47,454 nucleotides of DNA from Niabella sp. Lineage in GTDB: Bacteria; Bacteroidota; Bacteroidia; Chitinophagales; Chitinophagaceae. Numbering within the stretch: position 1 is the first letter of the stretch; every line of letters starts with the position of its first letter. The notes below the pieces were generated by a model. It worked only from the letters and a program-made list of their open reading frames with translations, did not search any database and was not told where the DNA came from. The stretch is taken from assembly GCA_017744795.1 (NCBI GenBank), contig JAGIAQ010000018.1, positions 1 to 47,454 on the forward strand. Reading direction: 5' to 3'. Position numbers and translations under genes: made by a program. Shown one piece after another: positions 1-7,885 of this stretch.

Positions 1-368
1 CCTGAGACCATATGAAATAAACAAACCGGCAACCGGGCAAGCTTCAATTGTTGAAGCGATGCTAAAACACTGCTGCGCGCCTGTTCCTTCGCCAGTGAAA
101 AGTTCCCTACTGCTTCTTTCGATATTTTAAACTTTGTTACAATCACCGCCCTTTTGGCGGCCTTCCCCGATAACAGCTCACCCAACAATGTTTCCGCCGT
201 TCCATATTCCCGGGCCGTATCAAAACAATTGATCCCGTTTTTTAATGCAGTATCGATCAAATGCATTGCCGTTTGTTGATCCGGCTGGTGCTGTCCTTCA
301 AAAACGCCATAGTTCAACCCCAGTGAAACAGTACCGAGTGTTAACGGGGAAATTTCAAAATCACTCAT
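1..368 (-). CDS. Aldo/keto reductase, partial (C-terminus outside window)
   Basis: About 122 N-terminal residues are present, and the rest lies beyond base 1. The sequence opens MSDFEISPLTLGTVSLGLNYG, as in the first strand of the AKR barrel. It then shows DTAREYG, which carries the family's Asp and catalytic Tyr, and VTKF, which carries the active-site Lys. AKRs reduce aldehydes or ketones of sugars with NAD(P)H. The ATG overlaps the stop of the SMP-30-like gene by one base (TGATG), so it is the last visible gene of the minus-strand operon. The substrate cannot be told from the sequence; a sugar or sugar-acid carbonyl fits the neighbours (inference). Confidence 0.85.
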   Translation of the reverse strand, partial: MSDFEISPLTLGTVSLGLNYGVFEGQHQPDQQTAMHLIDTALKNGINCFDTAREYGTAETLLGELLSGKAAKRAVIVTKFKISKEAVGNFSLAKEQARSSVLASLQQLKLARLPVCLFHMVS

Positions 369-1201
369 CATCTCCTGCGCATTTTTACAATTTTAATAAC
401 CCCCGGACCAGGTTCATCCATTCCACCGGTAACCAATAGCCAATCATCATCCATAAAAACGTTGGAAGTAAGGGGGATCTCCGTATCATGTTTACCAATG
501 CATTGACCCCTGTCATTTAAAATCCATAAACAGGACATGCCATAATGTGCCACCCAAAGATTGTAAAAGCAATCCAAAATTAATCCATCCGGCAGGTTGT
601 CCTCTTTTTTCCCCGAAGGATTGGCCGGCAAATCGCAAAAAATTGCAGGAACGCTTCCCGGCAGCCGCAGGTCGACCGTCAGAATTCTGTTTTTGTAGCT
701 TTCCGCAATATATAATTGCCCCCTGATCGGGTTGATCGCAAGCCCGTTGGGGTAGTCTAATTCTTTGGCGATGATCCTTGCGCTGCCCGTGCGATCCACA
801 TGTCCGACAATACCGCAATGCCGGACCGAATCCGTAAAAAAGAATCCCCCGTTGGTATCGCTGATCAAATCGTTCGGGCAACTGATCCTATAGCCCGAAA
901 TCAGGCCCTTCATCGCTATTTTATCCAGCCTCCCATTTTTATCAAATTGTTTTATAGTCCCTTCCAGACTATCACAAACCAGGTGGTCTCCCTTTTCATT
1001 AATCATCTGCCCGTTCGGACAAGTGGTCCGGGCCCATTCTGTGGCAGCTCCGTTTTTGTCAATTTTCAGGATCTGGCCTCCTTTCAGATTTGTCACAAAC
1101 AAATTGCCCTCCCTGTCTATTACCGGGCCTTCGGTATAAAAAGGTTGCGGAAGCGTAATGATTCTTCCCTTAAATTCCTGAAAAATATGATCTTTATACA
1201 T
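368..1201 (-). CDS. SMP-30/gluconolactonase-like beta-propeller protein
   Basis: The 277-residue product has the SMP-30/LRE-like propeller pattern. The metal-ligand positions of the family can be read in TEGP (Glu near residue 24), CPND, YPNG and LPDG. Known members hydrolyse sugar lactones or dehydrate sugar acids. There is no signal peptide, so it should be cytoplasmic. I start it at MYKDHIFQEF (base 1201) rather than at an in-frame start 108 bases upstream: the extra N-terminus resembles no SMP-30 sequence and would lie inside the M81 gene. With this start the two genes overlap by 8 bases (ATGTATAA). It probably processes a lactone or acid intermediate of the operon's pathway (inference). 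Confidence 0.85.
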   Translation of the reverse strand: MYKDHIFQEFKGRIITLPQPFYTEGPVIDREGNLFVTNLKGGQILKIDKNGAATEWARTTCPNGQMINEKGDHLVCDSLEGTIKQFDKNGRLDKIAMKGLISGYRISCPNDLISDTNGGFFFTDSVRHCGIVGHVDRTGSARIIAKELDYPNGLAINPIRGQLYIAESYKNRILTVDLRLPGSVPAIFCDLPANPSGKKEDNLPDGLILDCFYNLWVAHYGMSCLWILNDRGQCIGKHDTEIPLTSNVFMDDDWLLVTGGMDEPGPGVIKIVKMRRR

Positions 1202-2666
1202 CGTTGATCGCTTCAAATGGATATAACGGCACTCTTCTGTTTTTAAAAATAAAGGTGGTTGCGTCCGCACTGGTTTCTCCGGGCGTATCAACCTGTAAAA
1301 TTGTTGCACAGGTATCCTTAAAGGCTGCTATAGGAGCATTCACTCCTTTTGCTATAACCCAGTTCAGCTCCTCCACTACTATCCCCAAACTGGTTAACTG
1401 CCTGCTGCTGAACGGAGGTACTTTAAGAGATGAAATAATGATGATATTCTGATGATCTGTTTGCAGTACCGCCACTTTCCCCATATTGAATTGCGTTTGC
1501 CCCCCATGTCTTGGATCCGGCTCGGTAAAAAAACCGTCCAGTATTCCAACCAGTGTAACAGCGTAAGGCGCGGGGCTGTTTACCGCATCTATTTGTTCAA
1601 AAGAAATGTCAAAACGGGCGCCTTTTTCCAACCGCGAAACCCAAGTTACTGTTGGCGCATGCGTAATGCAGATACAAGCCCGGGTTTGTCCCGCAGCTTC
1701 CAACAGATCCATCAGGTACATACTTGTGCCGGCGGAACCACCACCCACGTTATCCCCCATATCCAGCAACAGCACCGGCTTTTGCAATGAAGCAGCATCG
1801 GGCAAAATCGTTTGCAGCCGGACCTTCGGGCCGGTAAATTGCGGCAGCCGGCTAAGGAAACAGGATCTTAATTGTGCCACCATGGTTTCGGGCATAGTAT
1901 GCTCATCGGTTATCAATATCAGGGACGTACCCATTTCCTGAACATCAGCATAAGGAAAACCCAGGATAATACTTGCATGTAACACTCCGGCATCTGCCGC
2001 AATTTGTTGCACTTCCCGGTAAAGAGAAATGCAGGGCTCACTGCCGGTATGCTGCTGTTCTATACTGATCGAAAGCGGCAGCTGAATAAGTTGCTGCACC
2101 ACTGCCGTGTTTTCAAAAAGCATGCGGTTCAACAACCGGGCCGCCCTGATACCGGTTGCCCGCTGATCCAAATGCGGATTGGTTGCATAAGCAAAGAGCG
2201 CGTTCGTTGCTTCAATCATTAAAGGACTCACATTGGCATGGGGATCCAGCGTTCCAGCAATCGGCACTTCCACGCCCACCAACGTCCGCACAAAAGAAAG
2301 CCAATCGCCGTCCATGTCCGGGTAAGCATCACAGACCCCGGCACCATGCGGCGCCACCAACACAGCATCCACGGGCAATACCGATTGCAATAAGGCTCCG
2401 AGTTCCGCTTTCAGGCGCAGGTAGGTTTCCGTTGTAACTGTTCCTCCCGGCGTTGCCTCAGCATATAGAACCGGCACCAGTTCCACCTGTTCATGATCTA
2501 TTGCCTCAATAAAACCGCCTATTTCATGATGTGCCTGCTTATAGTGCGCAATAATGGCGTCCCCTTTTAATAAATGACCGTTTTCGAAATCAGCATAAAC
2601 CGTCGGTCGTTTATTAAACGTATTGGACTCGTGATAAATACCTATTATTGCGATTTTTTTTTTCAT
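1194..2666 (-). CDS. M81 family metallohydrolase (MlrC-like)
   Basis: The 490-residue product has both halves of the MlrC/M81 family. The N-terminal domain shows GIYHESNTF, VAPHGAG with His107, LDPHAN with Asp141 and His143, and TNPHLDQRA with His165; these D/H motifs are the likely metal site. The C-terminal domain begins near DMGDNVGGGSAGTS. The founding member MlrC opens linearised microcystin, but most M81 proteins have unknown substrates and sit in catabolic clusters. There is no signal peptide. Its ATG overlaps the RidA stop (ATGA), so translation is probably coupled. It likely cleaves an amide or similar bond in a small molecule (inference). Confidence 0.85.
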   Translation of the reverse strand: MKKKIAIIGIYHESNTFNKRPTVYADFENGHLLKGDAIIAHYKQAHHEIGGFIEAIDHEQVELVPVLYAEATPGGTVTTETYLRLKAELGALLQSVLPVDAVLVAPHGAGVCDAYPDMDGDWLSFVRTLVGVEVPIAGTLDPHANVSPLMIEATNALFAYATNPHLDQRATGIRAARLLNRMLFENTAVVQQLIQLPLSISIEQQHTGSEPCISLYREVQQIAADAGVLHASIILGFPYADVQEMGTSLILITDEHTMPETMVAQLRSCFLSRLPQFTGPKVRLQTILPDAASLQKPVLLLDMGDNVGGGSAGTSMYLMDLLEAAGQTRACICITHAPTVTWVSRLEKGARFDISFEQIDAVNSPAPYAVTLVGILDGFFTEPDPRHGGQTQFNMGKVAVLQTDHQNIIIISSLKVPPFSSRQLTSLGIVVEELNWVIAKGVNAPIAAFKDTCATILQVDTPGETSADATTFIFKNRRVPLYPFEAINDV

Positions 2667-3037
2667 TTGTAACGTGCAATTGCATCCACTTCAAATTTCA
2701 ATACAGTACCCAAACATCCGATCAGCGTGGTTCTTGCAGGAAAAGGTGCAGTAAAATATTCTTTGTAGATCGTGTTGAACGCAGCCAGATCTTCCTGACG
2801 GGCCACATAGTTGCGCACCTGCACCACGTCTTCCATGGAGAGGCCGGCTCCTTCTATAATATGCCTTAAATTATCGAAGGAGCGCCGGCACTCTTCTTCA
2901 AAGCTCCCGTTTATAATTTTTCCTTCCATATCCACAGAGGCCTGTCCGGAAATAAATAAAAAGTCGCCGCTCCGGATGGCCGGAGAAAACGGTAAATGAC
3001 TTTGAGGAATTGCATCCCCTGCTACCACTTCTTTCAT
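2663..3037 (-). CDS. RidA/YjgF/YER057c family enamine/imine deaminase
   Basis: The 124-residue length is normal for RidA trimers. FISGQ, the Arg in PARTT (Arg102) and the Glu in FEVDA (Glu116) match the residues that bind the carboxylate and activate water in RidA. These proteins hydrolyse reactive 2-imino or enamine acids released by PLP dehydratases. It lies two bases downstream of a threonine-synthase-fold PLP gene and overlaps the M81 gene by four bases. A role in clearing the imine made by that PLP enzyme is the natural reading (inference). Confidence 0.88.
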   Translation of the reverse strand: MKEVVAGDAIPQSHLPFSPAIRSGDFLFISGQASVDMEGKIINGSFEEECRRSFDNLRHIIEGAGLSMEDVVQVRNYVARQEDLAAFNTIYKEYFTAPFPARTTLIGCLGTVLKFEVDAIARYK

Positions 3038-3039
3038 TG

Positions 3040-4158
3040 CTATATGAAATTTTTACTATTTAAAATACTATTTTTAATATGAGCAACAGACTCGGTTGCC
3101 TTATCAAAATACCTGCAGGCATCCCCGGAAAAAATACGGCTTGCCGAACGAGGGTCTTTAAACCCATGGCCGGTAACCAAACACACGACTTTATCGCTCC
3201 GCCTGATCTTTCCGTTGCTTAATGCCTTTTTTAAGCCCGCCAATGCCACGGCTCCAGCCGGTTCACAGTAGATCCCTTCTAATTGCGCCAGTTGCTGCTG
3301 GCATTCATACACCACCGCATCCGACACCAGGGTTCCTTTTACTTTTCCGGACCGGGCCTTTGCAATAATGCTATTCCCATCCAAGATATTGGGTACCTGT
3401 AGTCCGCTGATCGCTGTTGTGCTTTTAGCCAATCCCTTTGCGAAAGACCGCTCTGCTTCCAATGCGCCGGCAATGGTATTATTCCCATCGGGCTGCACAC
3501 AAAAAACAAAAGGTTTATTAAAACCGGCGTGCAGCTTTCTCCATTTTTCGAATCCTTTTATAATGGCGAGCGTAAGCCCGCCGCCGCCCGCAGGAACAAA
3601 CACATGCCGCACCCGCGTCAATGCTTCAGCTATTTCAAAAGCAATGGTTTCCACCCCCGCCATACCAACAGGAGAATAGCGATAAGCACTTATTTCGACA
3701 TTGGTGCCGGATTGTTTTGCCAGCTGCTGAAGAGTGCGCATCACGTTTTCCGTTACAGCCCGGGAGATCCCAAAATTCTTTATCATGAAAATATCAGCGC
3801 CATAGACACCCATTTGCTCCACTTTACCAACCGGTGCTCCGTCTACAACAGACAAAAAACAGCGGATATCAGATGCGGCGCCATAAGCGGCTAATGCAGC
3901 GCCCGTATTGCCGCTGGAGGTTGCCAGAAAGAACTTTGCTTTTCGCATAAGCAGCTTCCCAACCGCCAACGTGGCGAACCTGTCTTTATAGGAACCTGTC
4001 GGATTCAGATTTTCCAGTTTAAAATACAGCTCTTCCAATCCCAGGAGCTTACCAATATTGCGCGAGTGGATCAAAGGGGTATTTCCCTCCCCCAGTGTGA
4101 TCCGGTGCCTGGCGCTGACTTCCGGCAGTAAGGTTTTATATTTCCAGATACCTTTCAA
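3040..4158 (-). CDS. Threonine synthase-fold PLP enzyme (fold type II), probable lyase/dehydratase
   Basis: The 372-residue fold-type-II PLP enzyme opens with WKYKTLLP and LGEGNTPL, as in threonine synthases. The PLP lysine is Lys58 in GSYKDR, the phosphate loop is SSGNTG (81-86), and PAGGGG and a late TGHG follow. Threonine synthase is the nearest family, but no homoserine or aspartate pathway genes are nearby and RidA follows immediately, so an ammonia-lyase or beta-elimination role on an amino acid is more likely (inference). The start is TTG at 4158: it overlaps the SDR stop (TTGA), there is an in-frame stop just upstream, and no ATG occurs before the conserved region. TTG may keep expression low. 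Confidence 0.82.
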   Translation of the reverse strand: MKGIWKYKTLLPEVSARHRITLGEGNTPLIHSRNIGKLLGLEELYFKLENLNPTGSYKDRFATLAVGKLLMRKAKFFLATSSGNTGAALAAYGAASDIRCFLSVVDGAPVGKVEQMGVYGADIFMIKNFGISRAVTENVMRTLQQLAKQSGTNVEISAYRYSPVGMAGVETIAFEIAEALTRVRHVFVPAGGGGLTLAIIKGFEKWRKLHAGFNKPFVFCVQPDGNNTIAGALEAERSFAKGLAKSTTAISGLQVPNILDGNSIIAKARSGKVKGTLVSDAVVYECQQQLAQLEGIYCEPAGAVALAGLKKALSNGKIRRSDKVVCLVTGHGFKDPRSASRIFSGDACRYFDKATESVAHIKNSILNSKNFI

Positions 4159-4970
4159 AACGCGTCAGGTTTTAAATGTTTTTTAATGGCATAAGCATTA
4201 AAGTTTCTCGACAGCCCCCCATCCACAGTAATGGTAGTTCCTGTCAGATAGGATGCGGCGGGGGAACTGACTAAAAAAATAAAATCTGCAATTTCTTCCG
4301 GCGTTGCTGCCCTGCCCAGGGGCGTTCTGTCCTTAATTTCCTTTTCAATAGCATCACTTATATTTTGCCCCTCCTCAGTTGTATAATCGTTGCTCAGCGA
4401 AGTATTGACATTACCCGGTCTCACGGCAACCACCCGGATCCCTTTAGGGCCATACAAGACCGCCAGCTCGTACGTAAGACTTTCAAGCGCACCTTTGCAA
4501 ACCGTATAAGCAGGGGCATAGCCCCCAACAAAATCAGCCATTATACTGGATACGTTTATGATCGTACCCGTTTTTCCCGAGGATATGATTGCGTTAGCGA
4601 CGGTCCTTGACAGGAAGGCCGGAGCTGTAAGATTGATACGGATCGTCTTTTCCCAATTTTCAAGTGAAATAGTATCCATCGTTTCAATAGAACGCCATAC
4701 GGCATTATTTACCAAAACATCTATGCGGCCCCACTGTAACATACATCGATCTGCGATCTCCCGTATAAATTCCATATCCTGCAAATCTCCCTGCAATAAA
4801 AGAAATTCGCAATCGTATGAACGAATCAAAGCGGCCGTTTCCTGCAGCCCGTCACCGTCCAGATCCACCAGTGCAAGAGCAAACCCTTCACGGGCAAACT
4901 TTATTGCCATAGCCCGACCAATGCCGCCTGCAGCACCGGTCAATAGGAATACCCCTGCAAAATCATTCAT
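4155..4970 (-). CDS. Short-chain dehydrogenase/reductase (SDR)
   Basis: The 271-residue classical SDR has the dinucleotide-binding TGAAGGIG (11-18), the structural NNA near residue 89, catalytic Ser in NVSS (141-142), and Tyr155/Lys159 in YTVCK. VRPGNVNT follows the active site. VDLDGD after the second strand carries an acidic residue, as in many NAD-preferring SDRs. It oxidises or reduces an alcohol/carbonyl of an unknown substrate. It lies 14 bases after the deacylase gene and overlaps the PLP gene by four bases. Sugar or hydroxy-acid dehydrogenase is a reasonable guess. Confidence 0.88.
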   Translation of the reverse strand: MNDFAGVFLLTGAAGGIGRAMAIKFAREGFALALVDLDGDGLQETAALIRSYDCEFLLLQGDLQDMEFIREIADRCMLQWGRIDVLVNNAVWRSIETMDTISLENWEKTIRINLTAPAFLSRTVANAIISSGKTGTIINVSSIMADFVGGYAPAYTVCKGALESLTYELAVLYGPKGIRVVAVRPGNVNTSLSNDYTTEEGQNISDAIEKEIKDRTPLGRAATPEEIADFIFLVSSPAASYLTGTTITVDGGLSRNFNAYAIKKHLKPDAF

Positions 4971-4984
4971 ACCTGATCGTTAAA

Positions 4985-5896
4985 TTATTGTATTTTCAAT
5001 ATGCCGCCCAAAGACGCTCCCACAGCCACTGTCGGATATTTTCTAACAAACAGCACCAGTCCGGACGCCTCTGCAAAAACCGGATGCGCCCTTCCATCCA
5101 CCGGGTCAAAAACAGTACCCCATTCTTCTCCTTTTTCAACCATTGCTCCTACTTTTACCCGGGGAATAAATATTCCTTCAGCAGCCGACAACATTTTTCC
5201 CTGCAAAAAACCGCTATCGGGCTGGTCATCTTCCACCTGATACACCACTTCACTGTTGCTGTTATTAAATACATCCGCCTTCAGCATATTGAGATGCGCC
5301 AGCACCCCCAAACAGCCTTTAACATAGGCATCCACAATGGAACCACGCACCTCATTCCCGCCTCCGTACTCAGCATAGATAGCCGGAATACCGCTATCTC
5401 TGGCCACTGATAAGGTTCTTCCTTCGGGCCGGGCATCTGTACCCCAAATCAATGGAAGGTTAAATGCCGCTGCCATCAACCGCTGCGCTTTAAGGATCTG
5501 CTTGTCCGGGTGCAGCATATAACCACATAAAGGAAATAGTTCAAACAGCGCGCCCCCGGTATGCAGGTCAATCAAATAATCGCATTCCCGGATGTGGCCA
5601 GAAAGAACAAAGGCCGCCACCTCCGTTTCAGTACCCTCCTGTTTCCCCGGACAGGTCCGCGCCATATCCAGCGCATCGCTGCCCGTTCGCGTTCCCGCCC
5701 GATAAGCTGATTCATTGGCTACCGCGATGAGCGTAACCGTTCCGCTGCCCAGGACCTCCTGGATTTCCCTGCGTAAATTCATAACCGCAAGCATGGGCTC
5801 ATACTCATCGCCATGCACTCCCGCAACGATCAATACGCGCGGGCCGGCAAGGCCACTTTGTATTGCTGTTATATATTCACCAGTTCTTGTTTTCAT
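4985..5896 (-). CDS. Succinylglutamate desuccinylase/aspartoacylase family deacylase
   Basis: The 303-residue zinc hydrolase of the AstE/AspA (M14-like) family shows VAGVHGDEYEP (His28, Glu31) and DLHTGG (His112) as the zinc ligands. Glu176 in AEYGGG is the likely general base, and a C-terminal beta domain follows. Family members remove N-acyl groups from amino acids or related amines. The start is the ATG at 5896, preceded by GGGGAG six bases upstream. An in-frame start 123 bases further up would add residues unlike the family and lie deep inside the SGNH gene. The chosen start overlaps that gene by 20 bases. It is the strongest hint that the operon's substrate carries an N-acyl group (inference). 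Confidence 0.82.
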   Translation of the reverse strand: MKTRTGEYITAIQSGLAGPRVLIVAGVHGDEYEPMLAVMNLRREIQEVLGSGTVTLIAVANESAYRAGTRTGSDALDMARTCPGKQEGTETEVAAFVLSGHIRECDYLIDLHTGGALFELFPLCGYMLHPDKQILKAQRLMAAAFNLPLIWGTDARPEGRTLSVARDSGIPAIYAEYGGGNEVRGSIVDAYVKGCLGVLAHLNMLKADVFNNSNSEVVYQVEDDQPDSGFLQGKMLSAAEGIFIPRVKVGAMVEKGEEWGTVFDPVDGRAHPVFAEASGLVLFVRKYPTVAVGASLGGILKIQ

Positions 5897-6665
5897 AATA
5901 GGCTCCCCCGCAGGTAGGATCTTTTTCATTAAAAATAGAAAGTGTCTTGAAAAGCAATCGGGCAATTTCCTTATGACCCAGGCCATTCGGATGCAACGGA
6001 TCGTTAAGCAATTGATCATCCTGTTTGCCCTTATATTTTTCTCTTAGTGTGGTATTCCATTCTTCCCACACATCAACAAAAACGAGCGACCCCGACCCGG
6101 CTATTTCCTTAAGAAGCCTAACATAATCTTTCAGTGCGCTGCGCTCCGGTGCTTTTGCCTCCACGATAGGGTTGGGACTCAGCAATACGGGTACGGCATT
6201 ACTATTGCGCACTTCTTTTATTACTGTTTCAATATTGCGTTTAAACAGTTCGGCCGATACCTGTTTTTGCACCGCAGCATCATTGGTGCCTAACATGATG
6301 AATACCGCCTGAGGCTGGTATTGCAGTATACGCCATTGAATATCGTTCAGCAGGTCCCTGCTTGTATTTCCGCTAACGGCCGTATTAATAACGGCATCTC
6401 TCCCCCTGCCTAATTCCCATCTGATCCGTTCGGAAAAGAGCTCAACATAGGAGCGCATGCCGTGCGTATGTTTTACGCCGGCTGTAATACTATCTCCCGT
6501 AAAAAGCCATTTGTTCGGCGTGCCGGCCTTTAATAATTGCGTCAGCTGCCCGCGGTCATCCCGGCTTTGTGCTGCAGGGCCCGGCAACGCCCAGCCGGCT
6601 TTTGCCAGCATTGACGTTCCTGCGGTTGCCACCCAAACATTTCCGAGAAAGTACCTGCGGTTCAT
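5877..6665 (-). CDS. SGNH/GDSL hydrolase with twin-arginine-like leader
   Basis: The 262-residue protein has the SGNH blocks FTGDSIT (Ser59), AVSGNTSRDL (Gly block), MLGTNDA (Asn block) and DPLHPNG (Asp/His). This family includes acetyl esterases acting on sugars. The N-terminus MNRRYFLGN plus a hydrophobic stretch to about residue 29 looks like a Tat or Sec leader, so it probably acts outside the cytoplasm. I chose the ATG at 6665; a GTG nine bases upstream (6674) overlaps the stop of the sialidase-like gene (TAGTG) and is also possible. A de-O-acetylase working on the same glycan as the BNR protein fits the context (inference). Confidence 0.85.
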   Translation of the reverse strand: MNRRYFLGNVWVATAGTSMLAKAGWALPGPAAQSRDDRGQLTQLLKAGTPNKWLFTGDSITAGVKHTHGMRSYVELFSERIRWELGRGRDAVINTAVSGNTSRDLLNDIQWRILQYQPQAVFIMLGTNDAAVQKQVSAELFKRNIETVIKEVRNSNAVPVLLSPNPIVEAKAPERSALKDYVRLLKEIAGSGSLVFVDVWEEWNTTLREKYKGKQDDQLLNDPLHPNGLGHKEIARLLFKTLSIFNEKDPTCGGAYYENKNW

Positions 6666-6673
6666 TGTTTTCA

Positions 6674-7849
6674 CTATTTGTAGAGATCAGTTAATGCAAT
6701 GCGGGAAATATCCGTAACAGACAAATACGTTTTTGCCTGCTGGCTGCCCGCACAATACGAAAGCAATACGCTGTTCTTATAAAAATGAATGGCCGTATAG
6801 CAGTACCAGCCATCCGGATCTGCTTCCAGGTTTTTAATATGGATCCAGGATCTTCCATCATCTTTTGAAATAGCCACCGTTAAAGGCGTTCGTTTTCCTT
6901 TGATAGCAGCAATGGAGCCGTCGTTATTGTTCCAGACAGCCAGCAGATCTCCGGTAGAAGGAATCCGTTCAATAGTGGCCGGAGCGATCGGCGATTTCAA
7001 CGTAAATGGAAGCGCATCGCTCCAGGTAGCCCCGCGATCTTTTGAGTAGGACGCATACTGCGAACCGCCACTGGCCCTTATATACATCAGTATCCGCCCA
7101 TCTTTCAAGGCAACCAACCCCGGTTCTTGTGTAATAGTAGTTGCCGGTGTTGGCACTTGTTTTCCTGCCGTCCAGGTCTTACCGTTATCATCGGAATAAT
7201 AAGCAAACAAAGCGCCTTTCTCCTGCCATTTTGTGTCAGCCGGACTGGAATGTTTTGCAACGGCCAGTAATAACCTTCCGTCAGACAGTTGAATCACCCG
7301 GTCGTTGTTCAGCACAAAATAGCCGCGCTGATCGGTGATACAATCCACCGGCGCGCTCCATGTCTTTGCCTCGTCGTTCGAAAACCGGACCACCGGAATA
7401 CAATCAACGGTGGAATTCTTTCTCAAGTAAAACAAAGCGATCGTCCCGTTTCGCAAACACAGCAGCGAAACCGACATTACATTCATCCCCCCCTCGCGGT
7501 CTGTGATTTTCACATCCTGCGCGGTCCAGGTTTTTCCTCCGTCTGAAGAATACCTGCCCGCAAGGTAGGCAGGGGCATGATCGTCCGAACTATTCCCCGT
7601 ATAATGGGAGTACACAAATAAAATGTGCCCGTTTTTCAGGGTCACAAAAGAGCCCTCGCTATTTCGTGGATTATCAGGCCCCGGAGGGAGTTGCAACACC
7701 ACTTTATGGGGCACCACACCTACTACAGGTCTTGTGTTTTGCGCGAAGGAAATGGCAGACAAGAACACTAAAAAAAAGACCGTTGTCAGAAAAAAATAAC
7801 GGGCGGAAAAAAAGCGACGCTGATTCCTGTTAAACAAAAAACTGTTCAT
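6674..7849 (-). CDS. Secreted BNR/Asp-box sialidase-like protein, no RIP motif
   Basis: The 391-residue product has a long basic N-terminus, a hydrophobic signal and a likely cleavage near SFAQ. At least five Asp-box turns are visible: SSDGGKTW, SNDEAKTW, SDDNGKTW, SKDRGATW and SKDDGRSW, so the fold is a six-bladed propeller of the sialidase superfamily. The YRIP motif of GH33 enzymes is absent; the first blade instead reads RNSEGSFVTL. Its specificity is therefore open, though databases often label such proteins exo-alpha-sialidase. The start is the ATG at 7849; a TTG 12 bases upstream is less likely. It sits 36 bases after the aldolase gene. Confidence 0.8.
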   Translation of the reverse strand: MNSFLFNRNQRRFFSARYFFLTTVFFLVFLSAISFAQNTRPVVGVVPHKVVLQLPPGPDNPRNSEGSFVTLKNGHILFVYSHYTGNSSDDHAPAYLAGRYSSDGGKTWTAQDVKITDREGGMNVMSVSLLCLRNGTIALFYLRKNSTVDCIPVVRFSNDEAKTWSAPVDCITDQRGYFVLNNDRVIQLSDGRLLLAVAKHSSPADTKWQEKGALFAYYSDDNGKTWTAGKQVPTPATTITQEPGLVALKDGRILMYIRASGGSQYASYSKDRGATWSDALPFTLKSPIAPATIERIPSTGDLLAVWNNNDGSIAAIKGKRTPLTVAISKDDGRSWIHIKNLEADPDGWYCYTAIHFYKNSVLLSYCAGSQQAKTYLSVTDISRIALTDLYK

Positions 7850-7885
7850 ATGATTTTGCAATTGTTAAATTAGAGATACCTCTTC

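Noticed and set aside
3040-4158. Biosynthetic threonine synthase
   Set aside because: The fold matches, but no homoserine or aspartate-pathway genes are near and the gene is in a catabolic-looking run with RidA.
5897-6019. Upstream extension of the AstE-like gene
   Set aside because: The extra 41 residues do not resemble the family and would lie inside the SGNH gene; the ATG at 5896 has a purine-rich ribosome site.
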